64,000 nucleotides of DNA, from positions 18,346 through 82,345 of the forward strand of contig CAVEXN010000008.1 in the NCBI GenBank assembly GCA_963620035.1. The letters are read 5' to 3'. Below are positions 54,060 to 63,290 of this stretch, in pieces. The position numbers and the translations under genes are program-made. Position 1 is the first letter of the stretch. The number at the start of each line of letters is the position of its first letter. The notes under the pieces were generated by a model. The model saw only the letters and a program-made list of their open reading frames with translations, had not been told where the DNA came from and ran no database searches. The DNA comes from F23-D06 sp963620035. GTDB lineage: Bacteria; Bacteroidota; Bacteroidia; Bacteroidales; WCHB1-69.

Positions 54060-54542
54060 TTATAATTCATCTATTATCGCCTGTTTTCTGTGCGACAATC
54101 TTTTATAGAAATCGGAAAAGACTTTCATATAGTATTGATACTCGGAGACTGTTTCTTGATTTTCAAGCACATAACCGTTCTTTTCAAACAATTTTTTCAT
54201 TTTCACTACGGCATCTGCCACCTTAATATTGCCCATTTGTCGAGCAATATAAGATGCCAATGTGTCATAAAAGGCCATTTGTTCGGGAGAAGAGGACACG
54301 ACAGCTTTTTCGTCGGAACCTCCACCCGTTGAAAGACCACCGCAATAAGCTTGCCCGCCAATGCATGTACATGAACAAGGTTTTGCGTATGTTTTGCAAG
54401 AACTCCGGCGACAAGTCACCTCGCAGCAAGGTGTCTTGTCTTCTTTGGAATCAGTTGCACTTTTAACATTCTGAGCGAAGCAAAGCGAGTCTGTCGAAGC
54501 GAATAACACTAAAAAAAACAAGAGTAAAAAATTTCGTTTCAT
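54060..54542 (-). CDS. Cys-rich secreted protein of unknown function
   Basis: About 160 residues after choosing the ATG at 54542: KRNFLLLFFLVLFASTDSLCFAQ is a signal peptide. A Cys-rich patch follows (PCCEVTCRRSSCKTY, CSCTCIGGQAYCGG), then a helical C-terminal domain (about 85-160). An ATG further upstream (54611) is ruled out because the -7 box TATATTTG (54600-54607) lies inside that extension. No known family. AT-rich and next to a broken IS, suggesting a mobile or accessory origin. Confidence 0.65.
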   Translation of the reverse strand: MKRNFLLLFFLVLFASTDSLCFAQNVKSATDSKEDKTPCCEVTCRRSSCKTYAKPCSCTCIGGQAYCGGLSTGGGSDEKAVVSSSPEQMAFYDTLASYIARQMGNIKVADAVVKMKKLFEKNGYVLENQETVSEYQYYMKVFSDFYKRLSHRKQAIIDEL

Positions 54543-54599
54543 TTTATTAGGTTTAAGTGTTTTTTCTACGACAAGGACTTTCTTGAAAAAGAATCGCAG

Positions 54600-54607
54600 C
54601 AAATATA
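54600..54607 (-). promoter_or_regulatory. -7 box for the Cys-rich protein gene
   Basis: TATATTTG on the minus strand. It fixes the start downstream, at 54542. Confidence 0.55.
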
Positions 54608-54729
54608 ACAAAAACCATTCAATTTATCACCAGCAATGATATTTTTCGGGTTCTTTGAGGGAACTTCTATGAATAATTCATTGATATTCAAATAATTATT
54701 TGTTTATTAGAGGCAAATTTGAATGGAAA

Positions 54730-55488
54730 ATGAACGCAGAGAAAAGAGCATACAAAACACTTGGAAACAGAGGATTGTTTGACATGGAAGAGAACAAGTC
54801 AAAACTGACCTCATTGGGCATTCCGCTGGAGAGGCTGCCGGAAGCGGTTGACTTCGAGATGTTCCGCGGGACGCTGGAAACGGGGCTTTACAAGGAACGG
54901 ATGACCAACGCAGGGGCAAGGCCGTACGACCCTGTGCTGATGTTCAAGGTCCTGGTGCTGCAGCGGATGTACAACTTGAGCGACGAACAAACTGAATACC
55001 AAACAATTGACCGCATGAGTTTCAGGAACTTCCTCGGGCTTGCAAGCGGCGACAAGGTGCCGGATGCCCGGACGATCCGGGCGTTCAAGGAGCAGTTGGT
55101 CAAGAAGAACATCTTCGACCTTCTTTTCTCGGACTTCGACAGGTTCTTGAAGGAGCGGAATCTGATTCTGAACCAAGGCGTGATTATAGACGGGAGTTTC
55201 GTGGAGGTGCCCTGTCAGCGCAACTCCCGCGGGGAGAACAAGGCGATAAAGGCCGGCCATGGCAATGAGTTGTGGTCGGGTGACAGGGAGAAGAACAACC
55301 GCAGGAACTCGAAGACCCGGGCAAGGGTGGAGCATGTGTTCGGGTATTGCGAGCAGAGCCTGCGCGGGATGTACAGCCGGGTGGTGGGCTTTGCACGGAA
55401 TGCGACCCTGAACACCCTGACGGACCTGGTTTACAACGTGTGCCGCTATGAACAGGTTAAAACGGCTTGGACCGAATTGACAATTTAA
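54730..55488 (+). pseudogene. IS5-type transposase with internal deletion
   Basis: The N-terminal DUF772-like domain (RPYDPVLMFKVLVLQRMYNLSDEQ) and the first DDE motif region (IIDGSFVEVPCQRN) are present. The chain then jumps from GNELWSGD to REKNNRRNSKTRARVEHVFGY, a segment normally found ~80-100 residues later. The middle with the second catalytic Asp is missing although the frame stays open, so it should be inactive. Flanking terminal inverted repeats were not recognised, so the IS ends are undefined. The ATG at 54730 is preferred over the TTG at 54700. Confidence 0.8.
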
Positions 55489-55536
55489 CATATTGACATA
55501 CAACATTTTACCCCATCCTGATTTTTTTTGAAACGA

Positions 55537-55567
55537 ATGAAAAATGAACAGAAAAACACTATATTTG
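55537..55567 (+). promoter_or_regulatory. Promoter (TTTG, 19 bases, TATATTTG)
   Basis: -33 TTTG (55537-55540) and -7 TATATTTG (55560-55567) with 19-base spacing, one of the best promoter matches in the window. It drives the 245-residue gene after a leader of about 85 bases. Confidence 0.65.
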
Positions 55568-55659
55568 CCGCACCGATACCTTTGGATTTTGTCAAAGGGA
55601 CTTCACAAGGTTCAGAGGGTCGGCGTTAAAATATTATAAACGGAAGCCCCCTTAGTTCT

Positions 55660-56397
55660 ATGGAATTTTTCAGACAGAACAAAAAAAATGAAAAGTCAGC
55701 GTTGGAAAATGTTGAAGATCTCAAGCCAGACGAGATTGCCTTTTTACATAACGAATGTCTGCATTTTATTTTCTCAAAATGCCCAAGTGAGTTCAATGAA
55801 ACCATTTCTTCTGACAATCTCATTTATGAAGTGGAGTTGTTTTCTGATTTTTTAATCGAACGTTTGCCCGAAGCAAGATCTGCCATCTTAAATGTCAAGG
55901 AAAACACGATAATAAAACTTAATGAATGTGGAGATAATGCCAAGAATAAATCCTTTTTTGTTTTGTCAGTTTTTTCAGTTGATAAATTCAAAAAAGAACT
56001 ACAAAAAGGGAAATTTTCCATTCGCTTTATAGACGACATATGCTTGTTCCTTGAATACATAATGAATGGCAACGAAGGAATAGAAAAAGCTTTTGAGCAG
56101 TGGAACACAATGCTCGAGACTGATTACGAAACATTTGACAACTATGCCTTATCCTGTATGAATGCTATTGGGAGTGCTTCTTTGGATCTGTGGGGAAAGC
56201 ACAAAATGGTATCCAAAATTGCGGGGAGTTGCCCACCGAATGGACTTACATGCAATGAATGGCAAGCAATCTGTGATGGGTTAGGCGGTGTAATAGGAAC
56301 TATATTTGGAGGTATCGGCAGTGCTCTGACTGGCGCATTGTTCTCCTTTGCGGTTGCACGAGAATGCGTGGACTGCGACACGCTGCAACCAGCTTGA
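55660..56397 (+). CDS. Hypothetical protein with Gly-rich hydrophobic C-terminal segment
   Basis: 245 residues, no recognised family. The first ~190 residues are charged and helical. Near the C-terminus lies a 25-residue glycine-zipper-like hydrophobic stretch (LGGVIGTIFGGIGSALTG), flanked by Cys pairs (SCPPNGLTC, ECVDCD), resembling pore-forming or bacteriocin-like sequences. It follows the transposase remnant on a strong promoter, is AT-rich, and has a membrane protein immediately downstream that could be its partner. Any toxin role is speculative. Confidence 0.6.
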   Translation: MEFFRQNKKNEKSALENVEDLKPDEIAFLHNECLHFIFSKCPSEFNETISSDNLIYEVELFSDFLIERLPEARSAILNVKENTIIKLNECGDNAKNKSFFVLSVFSVDKFKKELQKGKFSIRFIDDICLFLEYIMNGNEGIEKAFEQWNTMLETDYETFDNYALSCMNAIGSASLDLWGKHKMVSKIAGSCPPNGLTCNEWQAICDGLGGVIGTIFGGIGSALTGALFSFAVARECVDCDTLQPA

Positions 56398-56405
56398 AAA
56401 CAACG

Positions 56406-56816
56406 ATGAACAAGGTTATACTTAAACAGAAAAGAACCGGGGTTATACCTCAAGGGCCCTATGGTGTTTATGTTGACGGCAAACACGTCGGTTCCGTCGG
56501 ACGATATTCTCCATTGTCTTTTGATGTTGATTCTGAGCAATTTAATCTAACATTGAAATACTACTCCATTTTCTCTAGTTCAATGAATTGTACGGTCTCA
56601 AAAGATATTACGATTATCGAATATGAACCCATAGATGTATGGCTGCTTCTCTTTGCAGTCATCTGGGATATAGTGGCAGTGCTTGCATTGTTGTTTCATT
56701 TTCGTGCGTTCCCTTATTATGTTTGGCTGTTCGGCATATTCGGCATCCCCATAATATCGTTCATTTGGCAACTGATTAAAAGAAATCATTATTTCAAAAT
56801 AAAGGTTGTGCATTAA
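56406..56816 (+). CDS. Small membrane protein of unknown function
   Basis: 136 residues from the ATG at 56406, 8 bases after the previous stop, so co-transcribed. A soluble beta-rich N-terminal part (KQKRTGVIPQGPYGVYVDGKH) precedes two membrane helices (about 78-98, 104-122). No family recognised. Context suggests it works with the upstream Gly-rich protein. Confidence 0.6.
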   Translation: MNKVILKQKRTGVIPQGPYGVYVDGKHVGSVGRYSPLSFDVDSEQFNLTLKYYSIFSSSMNCTVSKDITIIEYEPIDVWLLLFAVIWDIVAVLALLFHFRAFPYYVWLFGIFGIPIISFIWQLIKRNHYFKIKVVH

Positions 56817-56886
56817 AAACAGAATTACGCAAAGACCGTTTTTTTTAGTTTGTGCCACCCAAAAGGCCTCTTTCGCGCCATTTGCT

Positions 56887-58425
56887 CTACGGCCATAATT
56901 TGCGTGTTTTCACTTTGTCTAAAACTGTAAAAACCACCTTGTTGACCTCCTGCGAGATATTCCAGCGGCAGGTTATGGCAATGCCGGCAGACAATAGTAC
57001 GCCCGTGCGCATAACGGAATCTATCAAGACAAGGTAAAATTCTTTAAGGGGCAATTTCATAAAAAGCGATGTCAAAGAAATGCTCCACAGATAGTTGCAG
57101 GCAAACAATCCCAATATCAATACAACAACTTTCAACTGTGCTTTAGAAAAAACGGAGATGTACAGTTTCCTTTTCACAATGCACAATATAATAAAATAGT
57201 ACAACAAATAAGAAAACAGCGTGGAGCAGGCCGCACCCTCCATACCCAATACCGGTATCAACATTACATTCAATAAGATAGCTGAAAACGTCAATATGAA
57301 AGTGCAAACCAGCGACATATAATAATATCGCGAGAAATTCAACGCGTTGCAGCTGATGCTGAAAACCGAATTGGAGAGGCGCGCCATTCCCATAATGAAA
57401 ACCACACCTTTGCCTGCCCGATAGGTTTCGCCCTTGGGCAAGATCTGGAAGAGGAAATCGATATTTACCCAAATGAGAAAAAAGATGAACGCACTGGTCA
57501 GCAGCAGGTGCAGCGAAACCGACTTGCACAGGGATTCGGCCCTCGTCCAGTCCTGTTCTTTTACGGCGCAAGACAAATTTGGCTGTGCTATGGCATTAAG
57601 CGAACGATTTGGAATCTCAATGACGGTGGCAATGTAGTTAGCAATGGCAAAGATGCCCGTAAAGCCCAACCCCATCTTGGCACTCACGAAAAACGAGTTG
57701 AGCAAAGGCGTAATGTTACCCGCGATGGCCGCCGTTATCAGAAACGACGTATATAACAGAAAGTTGCGCAGAAGAGGTTTGGTGATATATTTCAAGTCGG
57801 GCTTGAAAGAAATCTTCTGGAGCGTTAGCAGGTAGAGGATGTCAACCGACATGGCAAGGAAATAGGTCACACAAAAACCTATAACCAACCCGTTTAGACT
57901 GATTAGATGGAAGCCGTACAGCAGATATATCCCCAGCAACGCCAGCCTTATGCCCACCTCCCGAACGGCCTTAGGCACTACTATCCGCATCAGTACGTTA
58001 GAGTTTGCCTCAAACACCGACTGGTACAACATAAACAGCGACAACGGTATGACAAACCGAAAATAACGCACAAAAAGGGGTGAGTTTTCTGTAAATGCAC
58101 CCATAATCGGCTGCTTGAAAAGAAACAGCACGCCCAAGAATATGAAAAAACCTATGAAAGGGATAAGAATTGTCCAGAAAAAGAAACCATGGTTCTTTGA
58201 CTCCTCATCCTTGAAATAGGGAAAGAACCGTATGATGGAGGAACTTGTCCCTAACTGCGCAAAACTTGAAAAAAGCACGGCGGCATCCACCAGCACCCGC
58301 GTCAACCCCACCTCTTCCGTGGTAAGGTAGTGCGTGAGCACAAAAAAAGTGGTGACAAACCCTATGGCAATGCCTATATAGTTGACCAACGTACCTTTGA
58401 TGCTTTGCCTGATAATAACTCCCAT
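56887..58425 (-). CDS. Polysaccharide/oligosaccharide flippase (Wzx/MATE-like)
   Basis: 512 residues with about 12-14 membrane helices and the start VIIRQSIKGTLVNYIGIAIGFVTTFFVL typical of polysaccharide biosynthesis (RfbX/MurJ-like) proteins in Bacteroidetes. It flips lipid-linked sugars across the inner membrane. No glycosyltransferase genes are adjacent. Its promoter at 58446-58477 has both elements. Confidence 0.88.
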   Translation of the reverse strand: MGVIIRQSIKGTLVNYIGIAIGFVTTFFVLTHYLTTEEVGLTRVLVDAAVLFSSFAQLGTSSSIIRFFPYFKDEESKNHGFFFWTILIPFIGFFIFLGVLFLFKQPIMGAFTENSPLFVRYFRFVIPLSLFMLYQSVFEANSNVLMRIVVPKAVREVGIRLALLGIYLLYGFHLISLNGLVIGFCVTYFLAMSVDILYLLTLQKISFKPDLKYITKPLLRNFLLYTSFLITAAIAGNITPLLNSFFVSAKMGLGFTGIFAIANYIATVIEIPNRSLNAIAQPNLSCAVKEQDWTRAESLCKSVSLHLLLTSAFIFFLIWVNIDFLFQILPKGETYRAGKGVVFIMGMARLSNSVFSISCNALNFSRYYYMSLVCTFILTFSAILLNVMLIPVLGMEGAACSTLFSYLLYYFIILCIVKRKLYISVFSKAQLKVVVLILGLFACNYLWSISLTSLFMKLPLKEFYLVLIDSVMRTGVLLSAGIAITCRWNISQEVNKVVFTVLDKVKTRKLWP

Positions 58426-58445
58426 CTTCTTTTTTTTAAAGTCCG

Positions 58446-58477
58446 CAAAGATACAAAATCAAAGGTTTTTGCACAAA
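58446..58477 (-). promoter_or_regulatory. Flippase promoter (TTTG, 20 bases, TATCTTTG)
   Basis: TATCTTTG (58446-58453) and TTTG (58474-58477) on the minus strand with 20-base spacing, and a leader of under 20 bases. Confidence 0.6.
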
Positions 58478-58602
58478 AACACCTTTTTTCTCCCAAAACT
58501 CAAAGCGTTTTCAAGGACAAAAATCAACTTTGTATTATAAGTAACTAACTATCAACAAGAAAAAAAATTACCCATGATGCCAAAACATGAAAAAAAACAA
58601 AT

Positions 58603-58634
58603 TACATTTGCGGTGTATTAGTACACTAATACAC
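58603..58634 (+). promoter_or_regulatory. -7 box with perfect GntR-type operator
   Basis: TACATTTG (58603-58610) is followed at once by GTGTATTAGT-AC-ACTAATACAC (58613-58634), an exact 22-base palindrome that covers the predicted transcription start. The last gene of the operon encodes a YtrA-type GntR repressor, the expected ligand, so the operon is probably autorepressed. Confidence 0.8.
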
Positions 58635-58680
58635 TATAAATGTAACACACCTTTAAAAAACAACCCAAGAACCTGCGATT

Positions 58681-59517
58681 ATGATAACCTTACAAAACAT
58701 CCAATTCGGTTATGAGAAGGGCAGACGTGTTTTTGAAGACGTCAGCCTGGCCTTGGAACCGGGGCACATCTATGGTCTGTTGGGGCGCAATGGCGCCGGC
58801 AAAACGACCCTTTTGAAAATCATAGCGGGGCTCAGATTCCCGGACGGCGGCATTGCTTCCGTGTTTGGCGAGACGGCCGCTCTACGTAAGACAGAAGTGC
58901 TCCAAAACCTTTATTTTCTTCAGGAAGAGATGTACGTGCCACACCTTAAGATTTCCCAATTCGAGGAAGCCTATTCCGCCTTCTATCCTGATTTCAGCCA
59001 TGATGATTTTTTGCATCACCTTGATGAGATGGAATTGTCGGGGGAGAATGGTTACATAGACAAACTCTCTCATGGGCAAAAGAAAAAAGTGCTGATTGCT
59101 TTCGCTTTGGCCACGAACACCCGCATTCTCATTATGGACGAGCCGACCAACGGACTTGACATCCCCTCCAAAAGCATTTTCCGCAAACTGATGGCCGCCG
59201 CTGCCGATGAAGAACGCACAGTCATCATATCCACGCATCAAGTGCGCGACCTCCACAGCCTCATCGATATGGTTTCCATCCTCGACCACGGCAGAATCCT
59301 GCTCAACGCTTCCACCTACAATATCACCGAAAAACTGTTATTTGACGTGGACAACCACAAAAGTCAGGACGGAACGGTTTTTTACAGCGAAGAAACGCCT
59401 CGGGGCATTTATCAGGTAAAGGAAAATGTGGGACACCTTGACTCCAGCCTCGATCTGGAAATGCTCTTCAATGCGGCCATCAACAACAGCCAGGCAATTT
59501 CAAATCTTTTCAAATAA
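58681..59517 (+). CDS. ABC transporter ATP-binding protein
   Basis: 278 residues: Walker A GRNGAGKTT, signature LSHGQKKKV, Walker B ILIMDEPTNGLD and the switch His (ISTHQ). It powers a transporter with the downstream permease. The type is YtrB/drug-efflux-like rather than an importer, as no binding protein is present. The first of four closely spaced genes under the GntR operator. Confidence 0.95.
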   Translation: MITLQNIQFGYEKGRRVFEDVSLALEPGHIYGLLGRNGAGKTTLLKIIAGLRFPDGGIASVFGETAALRKTEVLQNLYFLQEEMYVPHLKISQFEEAYSAFYPDFSHDDFLHHLDEMELSGENGYIDKLSHGQKKKVLIAFALATNTRILIMDEPTNGLDIPSKSIFRKLMAAAADEERTVIISTHQVRDLHSLIDMVSILDHGRILLNASTYNITEKLLFDVDNHKSQDGTVFYSEETPRGIYQVKENVGHLDSSLDLEMLFNAAINNSQAISNLFK

Positions 59518-59527
59518 AACCACCATC

Positions 59528-59761
59528 ATGAAAAAATACACGAATAAGATATTAGGTGCGACAGCCCTTGCCGTTGCTCTCTTCATCATATTAAGCATCA
59601 CGCTATATCTGCAGATTCACTTCCGCACCACCCCTTCAGATTTCCTGAAAGACCATAAGTATTCTTCAATTACAGAAATAAGGATGGAAGAAGAAATGCT
59701 AGAGGATTTGCCCGACACGACAGAAATTGAAACCTCCACCATTATTGTCAACAACGATTAA
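59528..59761 (+). CDS. Small single-pass membrane protein in the ABC operon
   Basis: 77 residues: MKKYTNK, one membrane helix (about 9-29) and an acidic C-terminal tail (MEEEMLEDLPDTTEIETS). No family recognised. Its place between ATPase and permease, 10 and 14 bases from them, suggests it is an accessory subunit. Confidence 0.6.
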   Translation: MKKYTNKILGATALAVALFIILSITLYLQIHFRTTPSDFLKDHKYSSITEIRMEEEMLEDLPDTTEIETSTIIVNND

Positions 59762-59775
59762 AAACCGCCGCAATC

Positions 59776-60510
59776 ATGAACATCCAGAACATTAAAAAAT
59801 TATTGAAGGCCTATTTCATCGAAAACTGGCGCCGCGACATCCTTTGGACTTTTGGAATTGTTGCCATTGTATCTTTCTTGTACACTGTTTTCTGTGGTTT
59901 CGACGAATGGACAAATCCCGCCACGATGATTGCCGGCATTTTACTGGCATTCTTTCCTCAGAGAGTTTTCGGCCATCTGAACAATTCGTCAAGCCGGATA
60001 CATTATCTGATGATACCGGCCAACTATAAGGAAAAAGTAACCGTTAATTTTCTGCTGGTAAACGTTTATGCGATATTAGGGCTGGCTTTTTCGCTTTTTG
60101 TAGGCTATTCATTGGGATACCTTGCCGTGAGATTTACTGCGCTTTACCCTCTGACAGAGGGTTCATTCCTGTCGTTCTTCGACAGAATGTTCCTGGACAT
60201 CGACCCTCTCTTGAATGTCTGCTTGCTCCTGTCAGCCCTGTTTTTCGGAAGCATCTATTTCAAGAAAAGAACTACGCTCAAAACCTTAGCCTGCTGCGTT
60301 ATCATCATGTTGTTTTTCGCCATCTTGTTATTTGTCGTAACCTGGCTGAATTTATGGCACATCGTTGACGGGCAGATTGCCTTCTACCATGAGACAGGCA
60401 GGTCTTATGCTTTGATGTCGCACCATAATTTTTCAATCGCTGTCAAAGCAATAGCTATAGTGTTCTTTTACGCACTGAGTTTTTTGAGGATGAAAGAAAC
60501 GGAGGCATAA
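59776..60510 (+). CDS. ABC transporter permease
   Basis: 244 residues with about six membrane helices (for example SFLYTVFCGF, YAILGLAFSLFVGYSLGYLA, LACCVIIMLFFAILLFVVTWLN). Pairs with the ATPase upstream. The transported compound cannot be deduced; YtrA-controlled systems often respond to cell-envelope antibiotics. Confidence 0.88.
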   Translation: MNIQNIKKLLKAYFIENWRRDILWTFGIVAIVSFLYTVFCGFDEWTNPATMIAGILLAFFPQRVFGHLNNSSSRIHYLMIPANYKEKVTVNFLLVNVYAILGLAFSLFVGYSLGYLAVRFTALYPLTEGSFLSFFDRMFLDIDPLLNVCLLLSALFFGSIYFKKRTTLKTLACCVIIMLFFAILLFVVTWLNLWHIVDGQIAFYHETGRSYALMSHHNFSIAVKAIAIVFFYALSFLRMKETEA

Positions 60511-60511
60511 T

Positions 60512-60883
60512 ATGGATTTCAATTCATCGCAAACCATTTACATGCAGATTGTTGACTGGGTTTCAGAACAAATCCTTACAGGTTCCTGGAAACCCGGTGA
60601 CAAAGCAAAGTCGGTACGGGAACTTGCCGTGCTCTTTGAGGTAAACCCCAACACCGTAATGCGTTCCTACGAGTTCCTTCAAGGCAACGGCATCATTGCA
60701 AACAAAAGAGGCATTGGCTTTTTTGTGACTGAAAATGCCGTTGGCATCATCACATCGCTGCAGAAAAAGCAGTTTTTGGAAGAAGACGTGCCCCTTTTCC
60801 TTAAAAAAATGAGACTGCTGAACATTGACCTCAACGAAATCATAAACCTTTACAATCAACAAAACAACAGATCTGAACTATAA
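60512..60883 (+). CDS. GntR-family (YtrA-type) transcriptional regulator
   Basis: 123 residues: N-terminal winged HTH (QIVDWVSEQILTGSWKPGDKAKSVRELAVLFEVNPNTVMRSYEFLQGNGI) and a short helical dimerisation tail but no effector-binding domain, the YtrA subfamily shape. It starts one base after the permease stop. It probably binds the 22-base palindrome at the operon promoter. Placing the regulator last is less common than first. Confidence 0.93.
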   Translation: MDFNSSQTIYMQIVDWVSEQILTGSWKPGDKAKSVRELAVLFEVNPNTVMRSYEFLQGNGIIANKRGIGFFVTENAVGIITSLQKKQFLEEDVPLFLKKMRLLNIDLNEIINLYNQQNNRSEL

Positions 60884-60919
60884 AAAACTGAATTGATTAA
60901 CCTTTAAAATAACAAGACA

Positions 60920-63232
60920 ATGAAGAAATTTATAACAATGGCACTATGTCTGTTTGGATGTTTCCAAATGCTTGCACAACAAAACTACTGGGTTTTCTTC
61001 ACCGACAAAGACAACACAACTTTCAACCCTGACGAGTATTTTGACCTCAAAGCACTCCGGCGTTACGATAATCTAGGGCTTCGGGCAGATGATTATTCTA
61101 ACTATCCTGTCAACTCTGACTATGTGACTGGCGTGTTGGCGCTGGCAGACGATTATATCGGACAGTCACGCTGGTTCAATGCTGTGGCAGTAGAAGCCAC
61201 GCCGGAAGAGATCAGAACCATAGAGGGCCTGCCATTCGTGAAAAGCGTGCTTGAGATACAGTCGGAAGCGATGACCACGAAGCACAAAGCCTCCGCTCTC
61301 ACCCCTGAAAAAGCGGTATATGACGGTTCTCTACATCAGGTATCCATGATGCAGGGTTCCAAATTCCAGAAGGCCGGCATCAGCGGCAAGGGTGTCCGCA
61401 TCGCCGTTTTTGATGGCGGTTTCAAAGGCGTGGACCAGCATCCTGCGTTCAAGAAAATGCGCGACAGCAAACAAATCGTTGGGACGTGGAACTTTGTTCA
61501 GAAAAAGGAGGATGTCTATAACGGCGCAGCGCATGGACGTATGGTTTTGAGCTGCATTGGCGGTTTGATGAACGACAGCACGCTGTTAGGGCTTGCTCCC
61601 GATGCCGAGTTCCTGCTCGCCCGCACCGAAGTTGAGACCGAAATAAAGCGAGAAGAGGTCTGGTGGGTGCAGGCACTTGAGTGGGCCGACAAAAACGGGG
61701 CCGACATTGTAAACAGTTCGCTCGGCTATGGCAGCGACCGTTACTGCAACCGCGATATGAACGGGGCACGTTCCATGGTGGCACGTGCCGCCAACACCGC
61801 TGCACGGAAAGGCATCCTTGTATGCACCGCTATGGGAAACGAAGGCGATGTCTCCTGGAAAGTGCTTGTCACACCTGCCGATGCGGACAGCGTGCTCTCC
61901 GTCGGTGCTGCAGAATCGCTGGAAGTGCGTTCAAGTTACAGTTCCTACGGTCCCACCGCCGACGGGCGCATGAAACCCAACGTGGTGGCTTGCGGACACG
62001 ATATGGTTGCGGACAAAAACGGGAACTATAGTTACAGCCAGGGCACCTCTTTCGCCACGCCGATGGTGACCGGCTTTGCCGCCTGCGTCAAACAGATGCA
62101 CCCCGAATGGACCGTTCTGCAACTGATGGATGAGATACAGAAATCGGGCAACCACTATCCTTATTTTGACTATTCGATGGGATATGGTGTGCCACAGGCA
62201 GGCTATTTTACAGACTCTGAACCCCAGAAACCAATCGTATCAATGCGCCTTTACGAAGATGCCGTCAACATCTATGTGGTGCCCATCAACCGAGAACGCG
62301 CCCGTACACTGTTCTATAACGTAACCAACGGCGACGGTTCCATCGACACCTACAACAGTTATAGAATGCTCTCTGCAACAGAGGACGTGGCCGCCGCAGC
62401 CACGCTCGCATACACCATAGACAAAAGCACGCTGCAAAACGGCCAGACCTTGAAACTATGGTTTGACAATCAATATGTGCAGTATGTTGTAGGCAAAGAT
62501 TCCCTCCCGTCTCCTTCATTCTCCAAAGAGATTTCCGATGATGACACTTATGAACTTTATCGGTCCAACAACGACTTCTACAAAGAGAAAAGAACAAAAG
62601 AGCGCCACGAAACAGACATCAGCCTCGTCACCGGTCTTTACATACCCACCATGTGGAGCGAAAAAGGCAACATAAACCAAGGCCAGCGGATGTCGCGCTC
62701 CCTGTCTGTTGTAATTGACAACCGTTGGAAACTGGGCAGAGTTTACAGGCTCGGATTCCGCATCGGGTTCGGCTCATCCTGGTATGCCACCGACAGCCTC
62801 TTTGCCTCCAAGCAGATAGCCGACCTCGAACACGAAACACCTCTCTATAATACCAGAATCAAGAAAAGCAACATCAAAACCACACAGTTTGATTTGGAGA
62901 TGTACCAGCGGTTCAAGCTGAGCAGCGGCACAAATGACAAATCCTGGTTCATCGACACGGGCGTTTATGGAGCATGGATTACAGGAAACCGCTATAAACT
63001 TGTTTCAAAATATGCCACCGTCATAGACAACGAAAACAGCAGTTCCGTAGTGCAAAACAGAATCAAGAACGTGCAGAAAGACTTCCTCAATGACATCAAC
63101 AAACTGAACTACGGTGTCAGAATTCGGATAGGATACGGCAACTTCGCACTGTTTGGCCAATACCGGATTTCCAAAATAATGAGAAACGGCAACGACCTGC
63201 CCGAGTTCCAAGTCGGCATTCAGTTGTTCTGA
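60920..63232 (+). CDS. Subtilisin-like S8 serine peptidase with barrel-like C-terminus
   Basis: 770 residues: signal peptide ending near MLAQQ, an N-terminal propeptide-like region, and an S8 domain with IAVFDGGFKGVD (Asp), GAAHGRMVL (His), IVNSSLGYG (oxyanion Asn region) and GTSFATPMVTG (Ser). The last ~210 residues (LSVVIDNRWKLGRVYRLGFRIGFGS ... FQVGIQLF) alternate polar and hydrophobic residues and end in Phe, as in outer-membrane barrels; there is no T9SS sorting domain. A surface-exposed peptidase anchored by a small barrel is plausible. Confidence 0.85.
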   Translation: MKKFITMALCLFGCFQMLAQQNYWVFFTDKDNTTFNPDEYFDLKALRRYDNLGLRADDYSNYPVNSDYVTGVLALADDYIGQSRWFNAVAVEATPEEIRTIEGLPFVKSVLEIQSEAMTTKHKASALTPEKAVYDGSLHQVSMMQGSKFQKAGISGKGVRIAVFDGGFKGVDQHPAFKKMRDSKQIVGTWNFVQKKEDVYNGAAHGRMVLSCIGGLMNDSTLLGLAPDAEFLLARTEVETEIKREEVWWVQALEWADKNGADIVNSSLGYGSDRYCNRDMNGARSMVARAANTAARKGILVCTAMGNEGDVSWKVLVTPADADSVLSVGAAESLEVRSSYSSYGPTADGRMKPNVVACGHDMVADKNGNYSYSQGTSFATPMVTGFAACVKQMHPEWTVLQLMDEIQKSGNHYPYFDYSMGYGVPQAGYFTDSEPQKPIVSMRLYEDAVNIYVVPINRERARTLFYNVTNGDGSIDTYNSYRMLSATEDVAAAATLAYTIDKSTLQNGQTLKLWFDNQYVQYVVGKDSLPSPSFSKEISDDDTYELYRSNNDFYKEKRTKERHETDISLVTGLYIPTMWSEKGNINQGQRMSRSLSVVIDNRWKLGRVYRLGFRIGFGSSWYATDSLFASKQIADLEHETPLYNTRIKKSNIKTTQFDLEMYQRFKLSSGTNDKSWFIDTGVYGAWITGNRYKLVSKYATVIDNENSSSVVQNRIKNVQKDFLNDINKLNYGVRIRIGYGNFALFGQYRISKIMRNGNDLPEFQVGIQLF

Positions 63233-63290
63233 CAGGGAGGGGCAAGCATAATACAATCATTTCATCAGACAACAGAAACGATTTAGCTTT

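Noticed and set aside
54543..54611. Upstream start of the Cys-rich protein
   Set aside because: It contains the -7 box and would bury the signal peptide.
54650..55640. Terminal inverted repeats and target duplication of the IS5 remnant
   Set aside because: GAGGGAACTTC-like and AAGGGACTTC-like strings occur on both sides but in direct rather than inverted orientation and with mismatches.
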